From: Psychrobacter piscatorii
GTDB taxonomy: Bacteria > Pseudomonadota > Gammaproteobacteria > Pseudomonadales > Moraxellaceae
Assembly (NCBI RefSeq): GCF_001444505.1
Contig: NZ_LNDJ01000050.1
Span: 1 to 50,589, forward strand
DNA length: 50,589 nt
Reading direction: 5' to 3'
In this document: in pieces, positions 37,515 to 45,596 of the stretch
Numbering within the stretch: the first letter of the stretch is position 1
How the letters are laid out: every line of letters starts with the position of its first letter
Program-made: the position numbers and the translations under genes
The notes under the pieces: model-generated
What the model was told of the DNA's origin: nothing
The model's database searches: none
The model's input: the letters and a program-made list of their open reading frames with translations, nothing else

Positions 37515-38678
37515 TCAATACAGATAATTTCTTGCCTGCTCCATCGTCGCAAATGTTTTTAGTACTATGGTGTTATTAGTAGCAGTACTATCAGATCCCA
37601 TTGCCAATGCTGAAGAAGCATTAGGGAGCTGTATTACTTTTCGCAACCATGTGTACTGACGCTTTGCCAGCTGCCTTGTGGCATATAATGCCTTATTTTG
37701 CATTTCCTGACAAGCAAGCGCTTCGGTCTCAGCATAGGACACATCTGGCTGAGCATTTGTGTACACGCCCTCGCCTTCTATCTTATTTATGGCCATTAGG
37801 CTTTTAGAGTCTGCGAAGGCTTCATAAAATTGGGCTTTGTCCAAATGGGTTTTATCCAATACTGGATGTTGCGTACGAACGAGATATTCTAATACTTGGC
37901 GATAACCCACACAGCGCATCGACGGCATATTAGGGGTCAGCGGGTACTTCTCAAGTAAGCCAACAACCTCTGCCACTAACCCTTCTTTCCACATGATATC
38001 AAGGCGCTGTTCGATACGCGCATGTAACCACGGGCGGTCTGGTATCACTGACAATGCATGCCACTGCTGTTCTGGATGATGGGCCAAAGCTTGTTTTGGC
38101 TCACGCTGCCAGTCGCTTATGGGCCTATCTGTCTGCAAATAAACCTCAATTGCCCGAGTAATGCGCTGAGTATCCGTCGCATTCAAACGCTGATGGCTAA
38201 CTGAGTCAACATTGCCAAGATAATCATATAAAGCACTGATACCTTCCTCTTGACGCCATTGTTCTACGCGTGCACGTACGCTGTCATCGCTATCAGGCAC
38301 TGAAGACAGGCCATCGAGTAGCGCCATGTAGTACATCATAGTGCCGCCTACTAACAGCGGTATCTTTTTGCGCTCATGACACTCATCAATAAGACGTGCT
38401 ACATCACCAACAAACTCAGCGACGCTATAGCTTTGCATGGGATCAATAATATCAACCAAATGATGCGGATAACGCGTTAACTCATCTGCTGTTGGTTTTG
38501 CGGTACCAATATTCATATCGCGGTATATCAGTGCTGAATCCACAGAAATCAGTTCAAAACGGCCTGTATCGTATAATTCATATGCTAATGCTGTTTTTCC
38601 GCTAGCAGTTGGTGCCATCAGACACACGACACTATTATCAGGCAGATTAGTAGAGACGCTATCAGACGAATATTGCAT
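37515..38678 (-). CDS. miaA: tRNA dimethylallyltransferase MiaA with a large insertion
   Basis: Adds dimethylallyl to A37 of tRNAs that read UNN codons. The P-loop APTASGKT is at residues 22-29, DSALIYRDMNIGTAKP at 47-62, the YPHHLVDI string at 70-77, and the C-terminal ALYATRQLAKRQYTWLR at 330-346. At 387 residues it is longer than the usual 300-320. Most of the excess lies at about 268-325, between GYRQVLEYL and ALYATRQLAKRQ, where E. coli MiaA has about a dozen residues; the inserted segment is charged and contains no motif I know. The C-terminus is also long. mutL lies 52 bases upstream. Confidence 0.93.
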   Translation of the reverse strand: MQYSSDSVSTNLPDNSVVCLMAPTASGKTALAYELYDTGRFELISVDSALIYRDMNIGTAKPTADELTRYPHHLVDIIDPMQSYSVAEFVGDVARLIDECHERKKIPLLVGGTMMYYMALLDGLSSVPDSDDSVRARVEQWRQEEGISALYDYLGNVDSVSHQRLNATDTQRITRAIEVYLQTDRPISDWQREPKQALAHHPEQQWHALSVIPDRPWLHARIEQRLDIMWKEGLVAEVVGLLEKYPLTPNMPSMRCVGYRQVLEYLVRTQHPVLDKTHLDKAQFYEAFADSKSLMAINKIEGEGVYTNAQPDVSYAETEALACQEMQNKALYATRQLAKRQYTWLRKVIQLPNASSALAMGSDSTATNNTIVLKTFATMEQARNYLY

Positions 38679-38730
38679 AGAATTGCCTTTCTCAATATGT
38701 AGTTGGCTAAAATAGTAGTCAGCTTGATAT

Positions 38731-40467
38731 TTATTCGGATGTAGAAGATAACATTAGTGTGACTAAACGATGACTGTCTAAGATTTTGATCGCATTTCTT
38801 GTCAGTATATCAGCGAGATCTGCAACAAAAACTGCTGAGTCTTGTGCAGTCATTTGCGAGCTTACTGTTGTAAGCTGTTGATTGATCTCCATAGCACTGT
38901 TTGACATTTTATCTTTTTTAAATACCTTATTGCTAAATATAGATGATTCAAATAACTGGCTTACCTTTGACTGCCAGTCTTTAGTACTTATTAATAGACA
39001 TTGCCCTTGATGATAAAATAAGAGCCAAGGTAGGTTTTTATCAGTTGCGGTTGAATCGATAACAAGAGCCTCTGCATCATTAATAATATCCAAGCAGATT
39101 GGTAAGGATGAAACTGTAGGCGCTTCGGATGAACGATACGAAGTATGGCGACTTTGCTGTAACGGCTTATCGACATAAGATGGTGTTGATTCTTTAGCTG
39201 GCGACTTATTTGAAAATGATTTGCTTGAAGCAGATTGATATGATTGTCTAGGTTCTTGTACTTGCCTGCTCTGTCTTGTGTGATCTATAGGCATATCATT
39301 AGGCAAATGTGTGTCAGACAAATTATCTACAGAGACGTCTTTTTTTGACACTTCTGGATTATCGGGGCTAGCAACCTTTGGCGTAGCATTGACTATTTTC
39401 AGCTGTGAACGAATCGTATGGCTTAAGTGAGCCATGATATTGTTTAGCGGACTGATTTTGATACGCTGCTTCGATGGATGCACATTGACATTGAGCCACT
39501 GAGTTGGCAACTCAAAATAAAGCGCATACCCCATACCTGCTAGCTGAGCACTCTGAGCAAGTTGACGCATTTGGTTACTGATCAACGCCTCTTTTACCAA
39601 GCGACCATTCACATAGATCAGCTTTGGCAAGTCTTTTTGCTCATCAGTCATCGGCCATAACCAGCCACTGATTGCTGCTCGATCAACTGTGCTATCGCCG
39701 TACGCTACAGACGACTGCACAAGACTCGATAGATCTATCGATACTGCTAGCGCATTGTCCGTTAATGGCATACCAGTCGCTTGTTCTAAACGCGGCAACG
39801 GTAGACGGTTAGCATCATTATCGTTAACGTTTGTAGCATTTGCAGACAATGATAACCGCTTTTTATTGTCATGAAAAAGTGTCAGTGCGACATCAGCTCG
39901 CGCCAGTGCGACTTCACGGACGATGGTCTCGATGTGGCCAAATTCAGTGGCAATAGATTTTAAATTACCGCGGCGGGCAGGCACATTGAAATATAAGTCT
40001 TTGACTATGATTGTTGTGCCGCGATTATGAACGACTGGTGTTAGCTTTGGGGTATCATCTAACACCCCAGCGACCTGTAGTTGACGGCCTATACCACTCT
40101 CATCATGGCTACTCGTCAAGGTCAAACGAGAGACAGCCGCCATCGCTGCCAATGCTTCACCGCGAAAACCGAGCGTCGTAATGCCGTGCAAGTTCGCAAC
40201 ATCAGCGACCTTGCTGGTCGCATGACGCGTAATCGCCATCACCATATCATCAGGATGAATACCCACACCGTTATCCACCACTTCAATCATGCCCATACCA
40301 CCTTGAGTAATACGTATCTCAATATCGGTGGCACCTGCATCAATAGCATTTTCGAGCAGCTCTTTGACGACCGCTGCTGGACGCGTCACGACCTCACCTG
40401 CTGCTAGTTGATTAATGAGCAGCGGCGATAGTTTTTTGATACGGGTATAGGCATGGCTATCTGGCAT
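38731..40467 (-). CDS. mutL: DNA mismatch repair protein MutL with a short C-terminal domain
   Basis: 578 residues. The GHKL ATPase half is complete: KELLENAIDAGATDIEI, VVDNGVGI, TTLGFRGEALAAMAAV, and FNVPARRGNLKS, then a transducer domain with YVNGRLVKEALI and WLNVNVHPSKQRIKIS. A long Ser/Asp/Pro-rich linker follows (about residues 335-445). The last 130 residues should be the dimerisation domain, but they are short and lack the DQHAAHER-type endonuclease motif and the C-terminal CPHGRP string of MutH-independent MutL proteins. No frameshift to a longer product was seen. It couples MutS mismatch recognition to excision. Confidence 0.92.
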   Translation of the reverse strand: MPDSHAYTRIKKLSPLLINQLAAGEVVTRPAAVVKELLENAIDAGATDIEIRITQGGMGMIEVVDNGVGIHPDDMVMAITRHATSKVADVANLHGITTLGFRGEALAAMAAVSRLTLTSSHDESGIGRQLQVAGVLDDTPKLTPVVHNRGTTIIVKDLYFNVPARRGNLKSIATEFGHIETIVREVALARADVALTLFHDNKKRLSLSANATNVNDNDANRLPLPRLEQATGMPLTDNALAVSIDLSSLVQSSVAYGDSTVDRAAISGWLWPMTDEQKDLPKLIYVNGRLVKEALISNQMRQLAQSAQLAGMGYALYFELPTQWLNVNVHPSKQRIKISPLNNIMAHLSHTIRSQLKIVNATPKVASPDNPEVSKKDVSVDNLSDTHLPNDMPIDHTRQSRQVQEPRQSYQSASSKSFSNKSPAKESTPSYVDKPLQQSRHTSYRSSEAPTVSSLPICLDIINDAEALVIDSTATDKNLPWLLFYHQGQCLLISTKDWQSKVSQLFESSIFSNKVFKKDKMSNSAMEINQQLTTVSSQMTAQDSAVFVADLADILTRNAIKILDSHRLVTLMLSSTSE

Positions 40468-40508
40468 GGATAAATATCATATTTTAATGAGTTGAGCTGA
40501 GATAAGGT

Positions 40509-41033
40509 TTACATACTGAGAGTCGTTAAATCTATTCCTTGCGCCTGCCCTGCACTCGAGAGACACAGCGTCACTTGCCGCGCTTCCTTATCATCGCTGA
40601 CACTTTGAGTCATATCGATGAATAACGTAGGCGGCGGAAGATAGCCATCAGCGCGGCTCGCCCATTCAATGATAACGAGCGCTTCAGGCTCATCTAAATA
40701 CTCATCAAAGCCAATAAAAGACAGCTCTTCTGGATCTTGGAGACGGTATAGGTCTGCATGATAAACTGGCTTAGTCGAGCCATCATTTCGATGAATACTA
40801 TAAGGCTCAACCAAGGTATACGTTGGGCTTTTTACCGCACCAGTATGACCGAGAGCATGCAACCAGTAACGCGTTAAAGTAGTTTTACCAGCACCCAAAT
40901 CTCCTGCCAGCCACACACTACCCGTCAGCGGCAATGTCGCTAATTGCTCAGCCAGTGACTGAGTGTCTTGCTCAGAGTTCAGTATCAAAGTTTGCACGAT
41001 GTCACTGTTTTCTATTGATTGATCATTATGCAT
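40509..41033 (-). CDS. tsaE: tRNA threonylcarbamoyladenosine biosynthesis protein TsaE
   Basis: 174 residues. P-loop GDLGAGKTT near residues 45-53, then SPTYTLVEPY, YHADLYRLQDPEELSFIGFDEYL and IIEWASRAD, all typical of TsaE (YjeE). It is the ATPase partner of TsaD/TsaB in making t6A at position 37 of ANN-decoding tRNAs. Its start overlaps the end of the QueD-like gene by 8 bases. mutL follows 41 bases on. The tsaE-mutL-miaA-hfq order is widely conserved in Gammaproteobacteria. Confidence 0.95.
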   Translation of the reverse strand: MHNDQSIENSDIVQTLILNSEQDTQSLAEQLATLPLTGSVWLAGDLGAGKTTLTRYWLHALGHTGAVKSPTYTLVEPYSIHRNDGSTKPVYHADLYRLQDPEELSFIGFDEYLDEPEALVIIEWASRADGYLPPPTLFIDMTQSVSDDKEARQVTLCLSSAGQAQGIDLTTLSM

Positions 41034-41628
41034 CAGTCTGAACCTGCATAGTCACCGTTGGGTTGGTGAAGCTTTCACCGCGAATCAGCTTGGCATACAG
41101 ATCAGAGTCCGTCCATTCAGCACGAACTTGTTCACTAAATTCAAAATCCTCTAAAACCAGCTTACCCATCTGCTCATTTGCCACATCATCGGCGAAACAC
41201 TGCGCGTAACCCGTTGCCGTTTCATGGGCAATTACCGAATACACACTGACATCCGCTTCGCCATTTTGCATTTGCGTCTGTCGCAGTATTTCTTGCGCCC
41301 AAAAGAAAATCACCCGTGAAAACTGCTCTGCTGACGGAGATACTGGTAGGCTGATCCAACGTGCGCTAAATTTCTTACACGCTGCGACATATTCAGGATC
41401 GTCTTTGTTCCAAAAACAAATGGCATGATCAAAGCTGTCGATAATATCTTTGATCGAAGATTTTAGTAGCCCAAAGTCATAAACCATTTGCCCATGGTCT
41501 AGACGGGTGGCCTCTAAAATCAGCTCAATCTGATAGCTGTGACCATGGATGGAGTGTTTGCAGCGCTCAGAGCTACAGTTACGAACGATATGAGCATTTT
41601 CAAATTTGAATAGTTTACGTATACGCAT
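41026..41628 (-). CDS. queD: 6-carboxytetrahydropterin synthase/QueD-like protein
   Basis: 200 residues of the 6-pyruvoyltetrahydropterin synthase fold. The zinc histidines are in FENAHIV (H13) and SIHGHSYQIEL (HGH), with the catalytic Cys in CSSERCKHS just before them. YDFGLLKSSIKDIIDSFDHAI is the second family motif and VIAHETATGYAQCF holds the catalytic His and Glu. QueD makes 6-carboxytetrahydropterin on the queuosine/7-deazaguanine route. Its length exceeds the usual 120-140 by an insertion (residues 80-100) and a C-terminal extension of about 40 residues. Which pterin it makes cannot be told by sequence alone. Confidence 0.85.
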   Translation of the reverse strand: MRIRKLFKFENAHIVRNCSSERCKHSIHGHSYQIELILEATRLDHGQMVYDFGLLKSSIKDIIDSFDHAICFWNKDDPEYVAACKKFSARWISLPVSPSAEQFSRVIFFWAQEILRQTQMQNGEADVSVYSVIAHETATGYAQCFADDVANEQMGKLVLEDFEFSEQVRAEWTDSDLYAKLIRGESFTNPTVTMQVQTDA

Positions 41629-41990
41629 AATAATTTGACCAAAACAGTGAGCACGATGGTGCTAAATGTTAATAAATAAGAGTTTGCCGCGTTTATGAAT
41701 CGGTTTATGGCTAATTATAGCAAATCGCCATGTATCCGTAAGTAAGCACTTATGAATACCATGATTAATTGAACGAATCGATTAGCGCATAACTTGGCTA
41801 AAACAATGATTTCGCTAAAGGAAAGAAGCAAGAGAACTGAATCGTAGGCGAATTGTGCGAGTACTATCTATTACTAATGCTTAAGCCTATACTCGATTTA
41901 GTAAGCGACTATGTTAGTCGTCACCATATTTACCTTAAGTCAGCTCAATTGGCTTAGCAGGTTGTATGCGTTATCTACAAAGGAATTACC
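41629..41990. other. Spacer between the queD operon and the small Lys-rich gene
   Basis: 362 bases containing the divergent promoters, with no supported gene. One short hairpin, CGACTA-TGT-TAGTCG (41906-41920), lies 70 bases before the Lys-rich gene and may be part of its regulation. Confidence 0.35.
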
Positions 41991-42113
41991 ATGAGTAAAG
42001 GTCAAGACAGTAAAAAGAATATCAAAAAGAAGCCACTTTTGACCGCCAAAGAAAAGAAAGCGGCGAAACAAGCGAAAAAAGACGACAATGGTAGCATCTT
42101 AGGTAAACATTAA
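41991..42113 (+). CDS. Small Lys-rich conserved-type protein (40 residues)
   Basis: ATG at 41991, with AAAGGAATTACC directly upstream as a strong ribosome site, opens a 40-codon frame that starts MSKGQDSKKNIKKKPLLTAK and ends GSILGKH. Fourteen residues are Lys and the rest are mostly polar; no cysteine or hydrophobic helix. It recalls very short 'KGQD...KKxxKKKP...KEKKAAKxAKK' proteins of Pseudomonas and relatives, which have no known function; nucleic-acid or ribosome binding would fit the charge. An intrinsic terminator follows 19 bases after the stop, which supports it as a real transcription unit. Confidence 0.75.
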   Translation: MSKGQDSKKNIKKKPLLTAKEKKAAKQAKKDDNGSILGKH

Positions 42114-42131
42114 TATCTTTCGTATCAATAT

Positions 42132-42167
42132 GCCGATCTGACCTAGTGGTTTGATTGGCGTTTTTTT
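42132..42167 (+). terminator. Intrinsic terminator after the Lys-rich gene
   Basis: GCCGATC (42132-42138) pairs with GATTGGC (42153-42159) with one G-T wobble, followed by G and seven T. Confidence 0.65.
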
Positions 42168-42187
42168 GAGTTGGCCACTCGTTTTTT

Positions 42188-42520
42188 TTAGGCACTGCGC
42201 GGCGCAAACATAATAATCGCCATTCCTAATAGTGCAACTACTGAGCCCACTATGTCCCACATGGTTGGTCGTATCCCATTGACCGTCCATAACCATAAAA
42301 TCGCCATACAAATATATACACCGCCATAGGCCGCATAGACCCTACCTGCAGCAGTCGGATGTAATGACAGCAGCCAGACAAACGCAATCAAACTCAGCGC
42401 GCCAGGTATTAATAGCCAGATTGATTTACCTTCTCGCAGCCATAGATAAGGCAAATAACACCCTGCAATCTCAGCCAATGCGGTCAGCGCAAAAAGCCCA
42501 ACGGTCTTTAATTCTGTCAA
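42188..42520 (-). CDS. YnfA/UPF0060 family membrane protein
   Basis: 110 residues in four membrane helices. Recognised by [23 protein letters not shown] and the very conserved [18 protein letters not shown], and by [22 protein letters not shown]. The family is related to small multidrug resistance transporters, and E. coli YnfA has been linked to efflux, but substrates here are unknown. It begins 6 bases after the PhzF-type gene ends, so the two form an operon. Confidence 0.92.
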   Translation of the reverse strand: MTELKTVGLFALTALAEIAGCYLPYLWLREGKSIWLLIPGALSLIAFVWLLSLHPTAAGRVYAAYGGVYICMAILWLWTVNGIRPTMWDIVGSVVALLGMAIIMFAPRSA

Positions 42521-42526
42521 ACTTAC

Positions 42527-43339
42527 CTACTCCTCAACGGTGATAAATCCAGTCAAATATGGTACGGCATTGCCAGAAATAAGCACTCTATCGTCTGCCA
42601 CGGTACAGTCAAGCACACCGCCGCGACTAGATGCTTGATAAGCGACTAATTCATTTTTAGCTAAACGCTTCGCCCATAAAGGGGCAAGTCCAGTATGAAT
42701 CGAACCTGTTACTGGGTCTTCATCACCACCATTTGCTGGCCAAAAGTATCTAGAGACGAAATCATAATCATGATACTTCTCTGAGGTTGCCTGACAAGTT
42801 ACCACCACATCATAAGGCGCTAGCTGCTTCAACTTCTCATTATCACGCGCGACATTCAACACATCGGATTCAGAATCATAGATGACGAAATACGCTTGAG
42901 CATTACGGTAGACTTCAGCAGGCGCAATGGATAGACCTGCTAATAAACTATCAGGAATCTCATCGATTTTTTCAGGCATTCTATTGGGAAAATCCATTTG
43001 CATTTTGCCAGAATCCGTTTTTACGACTGTCAAAATACCAACCGCTTTGGCTGAAAAATTAATCGACTGTACGTTTGAATTTTTATTAAACAACACAAAG
43101 GCAGCGGCTAAAGTCGCATGACCACAGAAGTCAATTTCGGTCAATGGTGAGAACCAACGAATATGATAAACACCTTTGCCATCAGGAACAATAAAAGCGG
43201 TCTCAGACAAGTTATTTTCAGACGCAATAGACTGCATCAAAGCATCATCTAACCATGTATCTGTCACAATAACCGCCGCGGAATTACCTTTGAATAGCGT
43301 GTCAGTGAAGGCGTCTATAATATTTATTTCTAGTTGCAT
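42527..43339 (-). CDS. PhzF-family isomerase
   Basis: 270 residues with the two-lobed diaminopimelate-epimerase-like fold. FKGNSAAVIV near the N-terminus, the catalytic glutamate in NLSETAFIV (about E47), DFCGHATLAAAFVLF, and the second-half GGDEDPVTGSIHTGLAPLW are the family motifs. PhzF itself isomerises a phenazine precursor, but most family members are of unknown substrate and no phenazine genes are nearby. Upstream of ynfA in a two-gene minus-strand operon. A strong ribosome site is not obvious before the ATG. Confidence 0.92.
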   Translation of the reverse strand: MQLEINIIDAFTDTLFKGNSAAVIVTDTWLDDALMQSIASENNLSETAFIVPDGKGVYHIRWFSPLTEIDFCGHATLAAAFVLFNKNSNVQSINFSAKAVGILTVVKTDSGKMQMDFPNRMPEKIDEIPDSLLAGLSIAPAEVYRNAQAYFVIYDSESDVLNVARDNEKLKQLAPYDVVVTCQATSEKYHDYDFVSRYFWPANGGDEDPVTGSIHTGLAPLWAKRLAKNELVAYQASSRGGVLDCTVADDRVLISGNAVPYLTGFITVEE

Positions 43340-43689
43340 GGGATGTTCTCATTTTTATAATTTTTTAAAGATTAATCTTGGTCATCATTATCTTCGGAGA
43401 AATCAAAATAAGAAATAGTTGACCAAAACTTAATACTTAGATCAATAGGCAATAGTTTCAGTGATGTTTTACTGTAGCTAACCAGTCTTGGCAACGAGCT
43501 AATATACCTAGTTCGCTAATTATCTCAAAAAATCTCGCTATAGCTAGGACAACATAATTACTTTAGCATTTTGACAATATTGAAATAGTATGACACACAA
43601 AACCTCAGTAAAATCTATCATAGCAAACAAACCTCTTAGATAACCGCCTATCTAGGCCATACCAACACTTTGATTAGGAAATTAGCGTC
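43340..43689. other. Divergent PhzF/htpX spacer
   Basis: 350 AT-rich bases with no supported gene. A perfect TTGACA at 43571-43576 faces htpX, but no -10 at the right distance was found. A heat-shock-type promoter cannot be confirmed by eye. Confidence 0.35.
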
Positions 43690-44604
43690 ATGATGCGTAT
43701 TGGATTATTTTTATTGACCAACTTGGCTGTGATCGTGGTCTTTAGCATTGTGTTTGGGATACTATCTAGGCTTTTTGGGATTGGAGGTGTATATACGGCA
43801 GCTGGGCTAAATTATGTCAGTCTTGCAGTTATGTGCGGTATCTACGGTATGGTCGGCTCAATGATTTCGCTATTTCTGTCGAAATGGATGGCCAAAAAAT
43901 CCACGGGTACGGTGGTAATAGAATCCGCACGCAACCCAACTGATCAATGGCTGGTCGATACAGTGGCAAAACAAGCGCAAGCGGTAAACATCGGTATGCC
44001 TGAGGTTGGTATTTTTAACAATTCGCAGCCAAACGCGTTTGCAACTGGCTGGAATAAGAATAAAGCGCTGGTAGCGGTATCCTCTGGTCTACTACAGAAT
44101 ATGAATCAAGATGAAATCGAAGCGGTACTAGCGCATGAGATTGGCCATGTAGCTAACGGCGATATGGTAACCCTTGCCCTTATTCAAGGTGTGGTCAATG
44201 CGTTTGTGATGTTCTTTGCACGTATTGTCGGTAGTTTCGTTGACCGTACTGTGTTTAAAAATACCAGTGATCGCCCAGGTATCGGTTACTTTATCACCAG
44301 TATTGTGATGGATATTCTGCTTGGGTTTTTGGCATCTGCCATCGTCATGTGGTTCTCACGCTTACGTGAATTCCGTGCGGATCAAATGGGCGCAAAACTT
44401 GCCAGCCGCGAAAAAATGATCAGTGCGCTTGATGCGTTGCGTCCCTCTGCACAGCGACCAGATCAAATGCCTGAGAGTATGAAAGCGTTTGCGATCTCGT
44501 CTGGACAATCTCAAGGCTTTAGTATTGCCAACCTGTTCCGCTCACACCCAACATTGGATGACCGTATTGCGGCGTTGAGAGAATATAATCCTAATGAAGG
44601 GTGA
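43690..44604 (+). CDS. htpX: Protease HtpX
   Basis: Membrane zinc metalloprotease (M48) that takes part in quality control of inner-membrane proteins, often under CpxR or heat-shock control. 304 residues. Two N-terminal helices (residues 4-35 and 40-60), the zinc motif HEIGH (H149, E150, H153) in [13 protein letters not shown], two more helices, and the third ligand glutamate in [10 protein letters not shown] near 228. The C-terminus [14 protein letters not shown] is typical. The start has two Met codons (MMRIGLF); the second at 43693 is the usual one. AGGAAATTAGC lies upstream. Confidence 0.95.
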   Translation: MMRIGLFLLTNLAVIVVFSIVFGILSRLFGIGGVYTAAGLNYVSLAVMCGIYGMVGSMISLFLSKWMAKKSTGTVVIESARNPTDQWLVDTVAKQAQAVNIGMPEVGIFNNSQPNAFATGWNKNKALVAVSSGLLQNMNQDEIEAVLAHEIGHVANGDMVTLALIQGVVNAFVMFFARIVGSFVDRTVFKNTSDRPGIGYFITSIVMDILLGFLASAIVMWFSRLREFRADQMGAKLASREKMISALDALRPSAQRPDQMPESMKAFAISSGQSQGFSIANLFRSHPTLDDRIAALREYNPNEG

Positions 44605-44647
44605 TGAAGAAAACATAATTACGCTGTCATAAAAACGCTTATATAGC

Positions 44648-44727
44648 AGATCTCTTGCATAAGTCATTGCTAGCCTTTGATACTCCGTTAACGAAGGTCA
44701 ATAAAACGGTACTTTTGCAAGAGGTCT
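44648..44727. repeat. 80-bp MITE-like element, copy A
   Basis: The ends AGATCTCTTGCATAAGT and ACTTTTGCAAGAGGTCT are inverted repeats of each other at 15 of 17 positions. The element is flanked by AGC on both sides (44645-44647 and 44728-44730), consistent with a 3-bp target duplication. Copy B, 805 bases away, is also exactly 80 bp in the same orientation. Confidence 0.7.
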
Positions 44728-44752
44728 AGCGTACAGTGTGTATTTCACTACT

Positions 44753-45316
44753 CTAGCTAATCCAATCTATTTCCATGAGTTTATCGATTTTTTTCCTATA
44801 CTTTGGCTCTACATAAATAGGAATATATTTCTCCCCTATTTCTTTTGCAATAGCATATCGGTGATGTCCGCCCATTAACATAACCTGTCCCATAAGGTGA
44901 GGTTTTACCAGTGGCGGCGATATAGGTCTTTTTTCAGATAAATAGACAATCAAATATGCCGAGCTACTTTTACACCCTACCGTCCACAGCTCGCCTTTAT
45001 CCCTACGGCTAAAATGACATAGTTTACTATTTAAGGCATGCAACTCTACTTTCCCTAATATAAAACCTTCTGGATAGTGAGTTTTAAAATTTGATTCATT
45101 CTCACCATCTAAAGAGAAGCGTTGACCTTCTTTTGATAAGTCCCAATTAAAGGTGATAGGTGGCCAATCTGAAGAATCTGTTTCTATATACTGATTTGCC
45201 TCGCTGGATATTCTTGAATGTAGTATCTTTTTAGAACGATAACTTTCTAAAGTTTCACCTGCGTTATCGGCAAAAATATTGTCAATGATCTCATCCATAT
45301 CCATATTTAATTCCAT
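44753..45316 (-). CDS. ParB-like domain protein between two MITE-like repeats
   Basis: 187 residues, acidic N-terminus. The C-terminal part PISPPLVKPHLMGQVMLMGGHHRYAIAKEIGEKYIPIYVEPKY carries the GGHHRYAIAKE string of ParB/Srx-type domains, in which a G-x-H-R motif binds nucleotide or DNA. The N-terminal 110 residues are not recognised. The codons are AT-rich relative to htpX and the polyamine genes, and the gene is framed by two 80-bp repeats in direct orientation. It is probably acquired. No partner parA, toxin or restriction gene is present. A stand-alone regulator or a nucleotide-using enzyme are both possible. Confidence 0.65.
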   Translation of the reverse strand: MELNMDMDEIIDNIFADNAGETLESYRSKKILHSRISSEANQYIETDSSDWPPITFNWDLSKEGQRFSLDGENESNFKTHYPEGFILGKVELHALNSKLCHFSRRDKGELWTVGCKSSSAYLIVYLSEKRPISPPLVKPHLMGQVMLMGGHHRYAIAKEIGEKYIPIYVEPKYRKKIDKLMEIDWIS

Positions 45317-45452
45317 TTCTCAATGCCAGACGAGCTGTCATAAATTTTGTTCATTATATAGATCAACCTTGAAAATACTCAGCTCTTGATCCTCGTTAGT
45401 AGTATTTAATCATCCCATAGAAATAGTGAATCCAGCTCCTCTTTTTTACAAT

Positions 45453-45532
45453 AGACTTCTTGCATAAGTCATCGTCAGCCTTTGTAACTCCGTCAGTGGA
45501 AGTCAATGAACTGGTACTTTTGCAAGAGATCT
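45453..45532. repeat. 80-bp MITE-like element, copy B
   Basis: Same length and orientation as copy A, about 64 of 80 bases equal. Ends AGACTTCTTGCATAAGT and ACTTTTGCAAGAGATCT form the inverted repeat. It is flanked by AAT on both sides (45450-45452 and 45533-45535). Confidence 0.7.
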
Positions 45533-45550
45533 AATACAGTCAAACACAAA

Positions 45551-45580
45551 AAAGCCTATCTATAAAAGACAGGCTTTTCT
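45551..45580 (-). terminator. Terminator candidate after the polyamine dehydrogenase
   Basis: AAAAAGCCT (45550-45558) and AGGCTTTTC (45571-45579) form a stem that ends in T on the minus strand, 20 bases after the dehydrogenase stop. Confidence 0.6.
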
Positions 45581-45596
45581 AAATTACGCTTACTAA

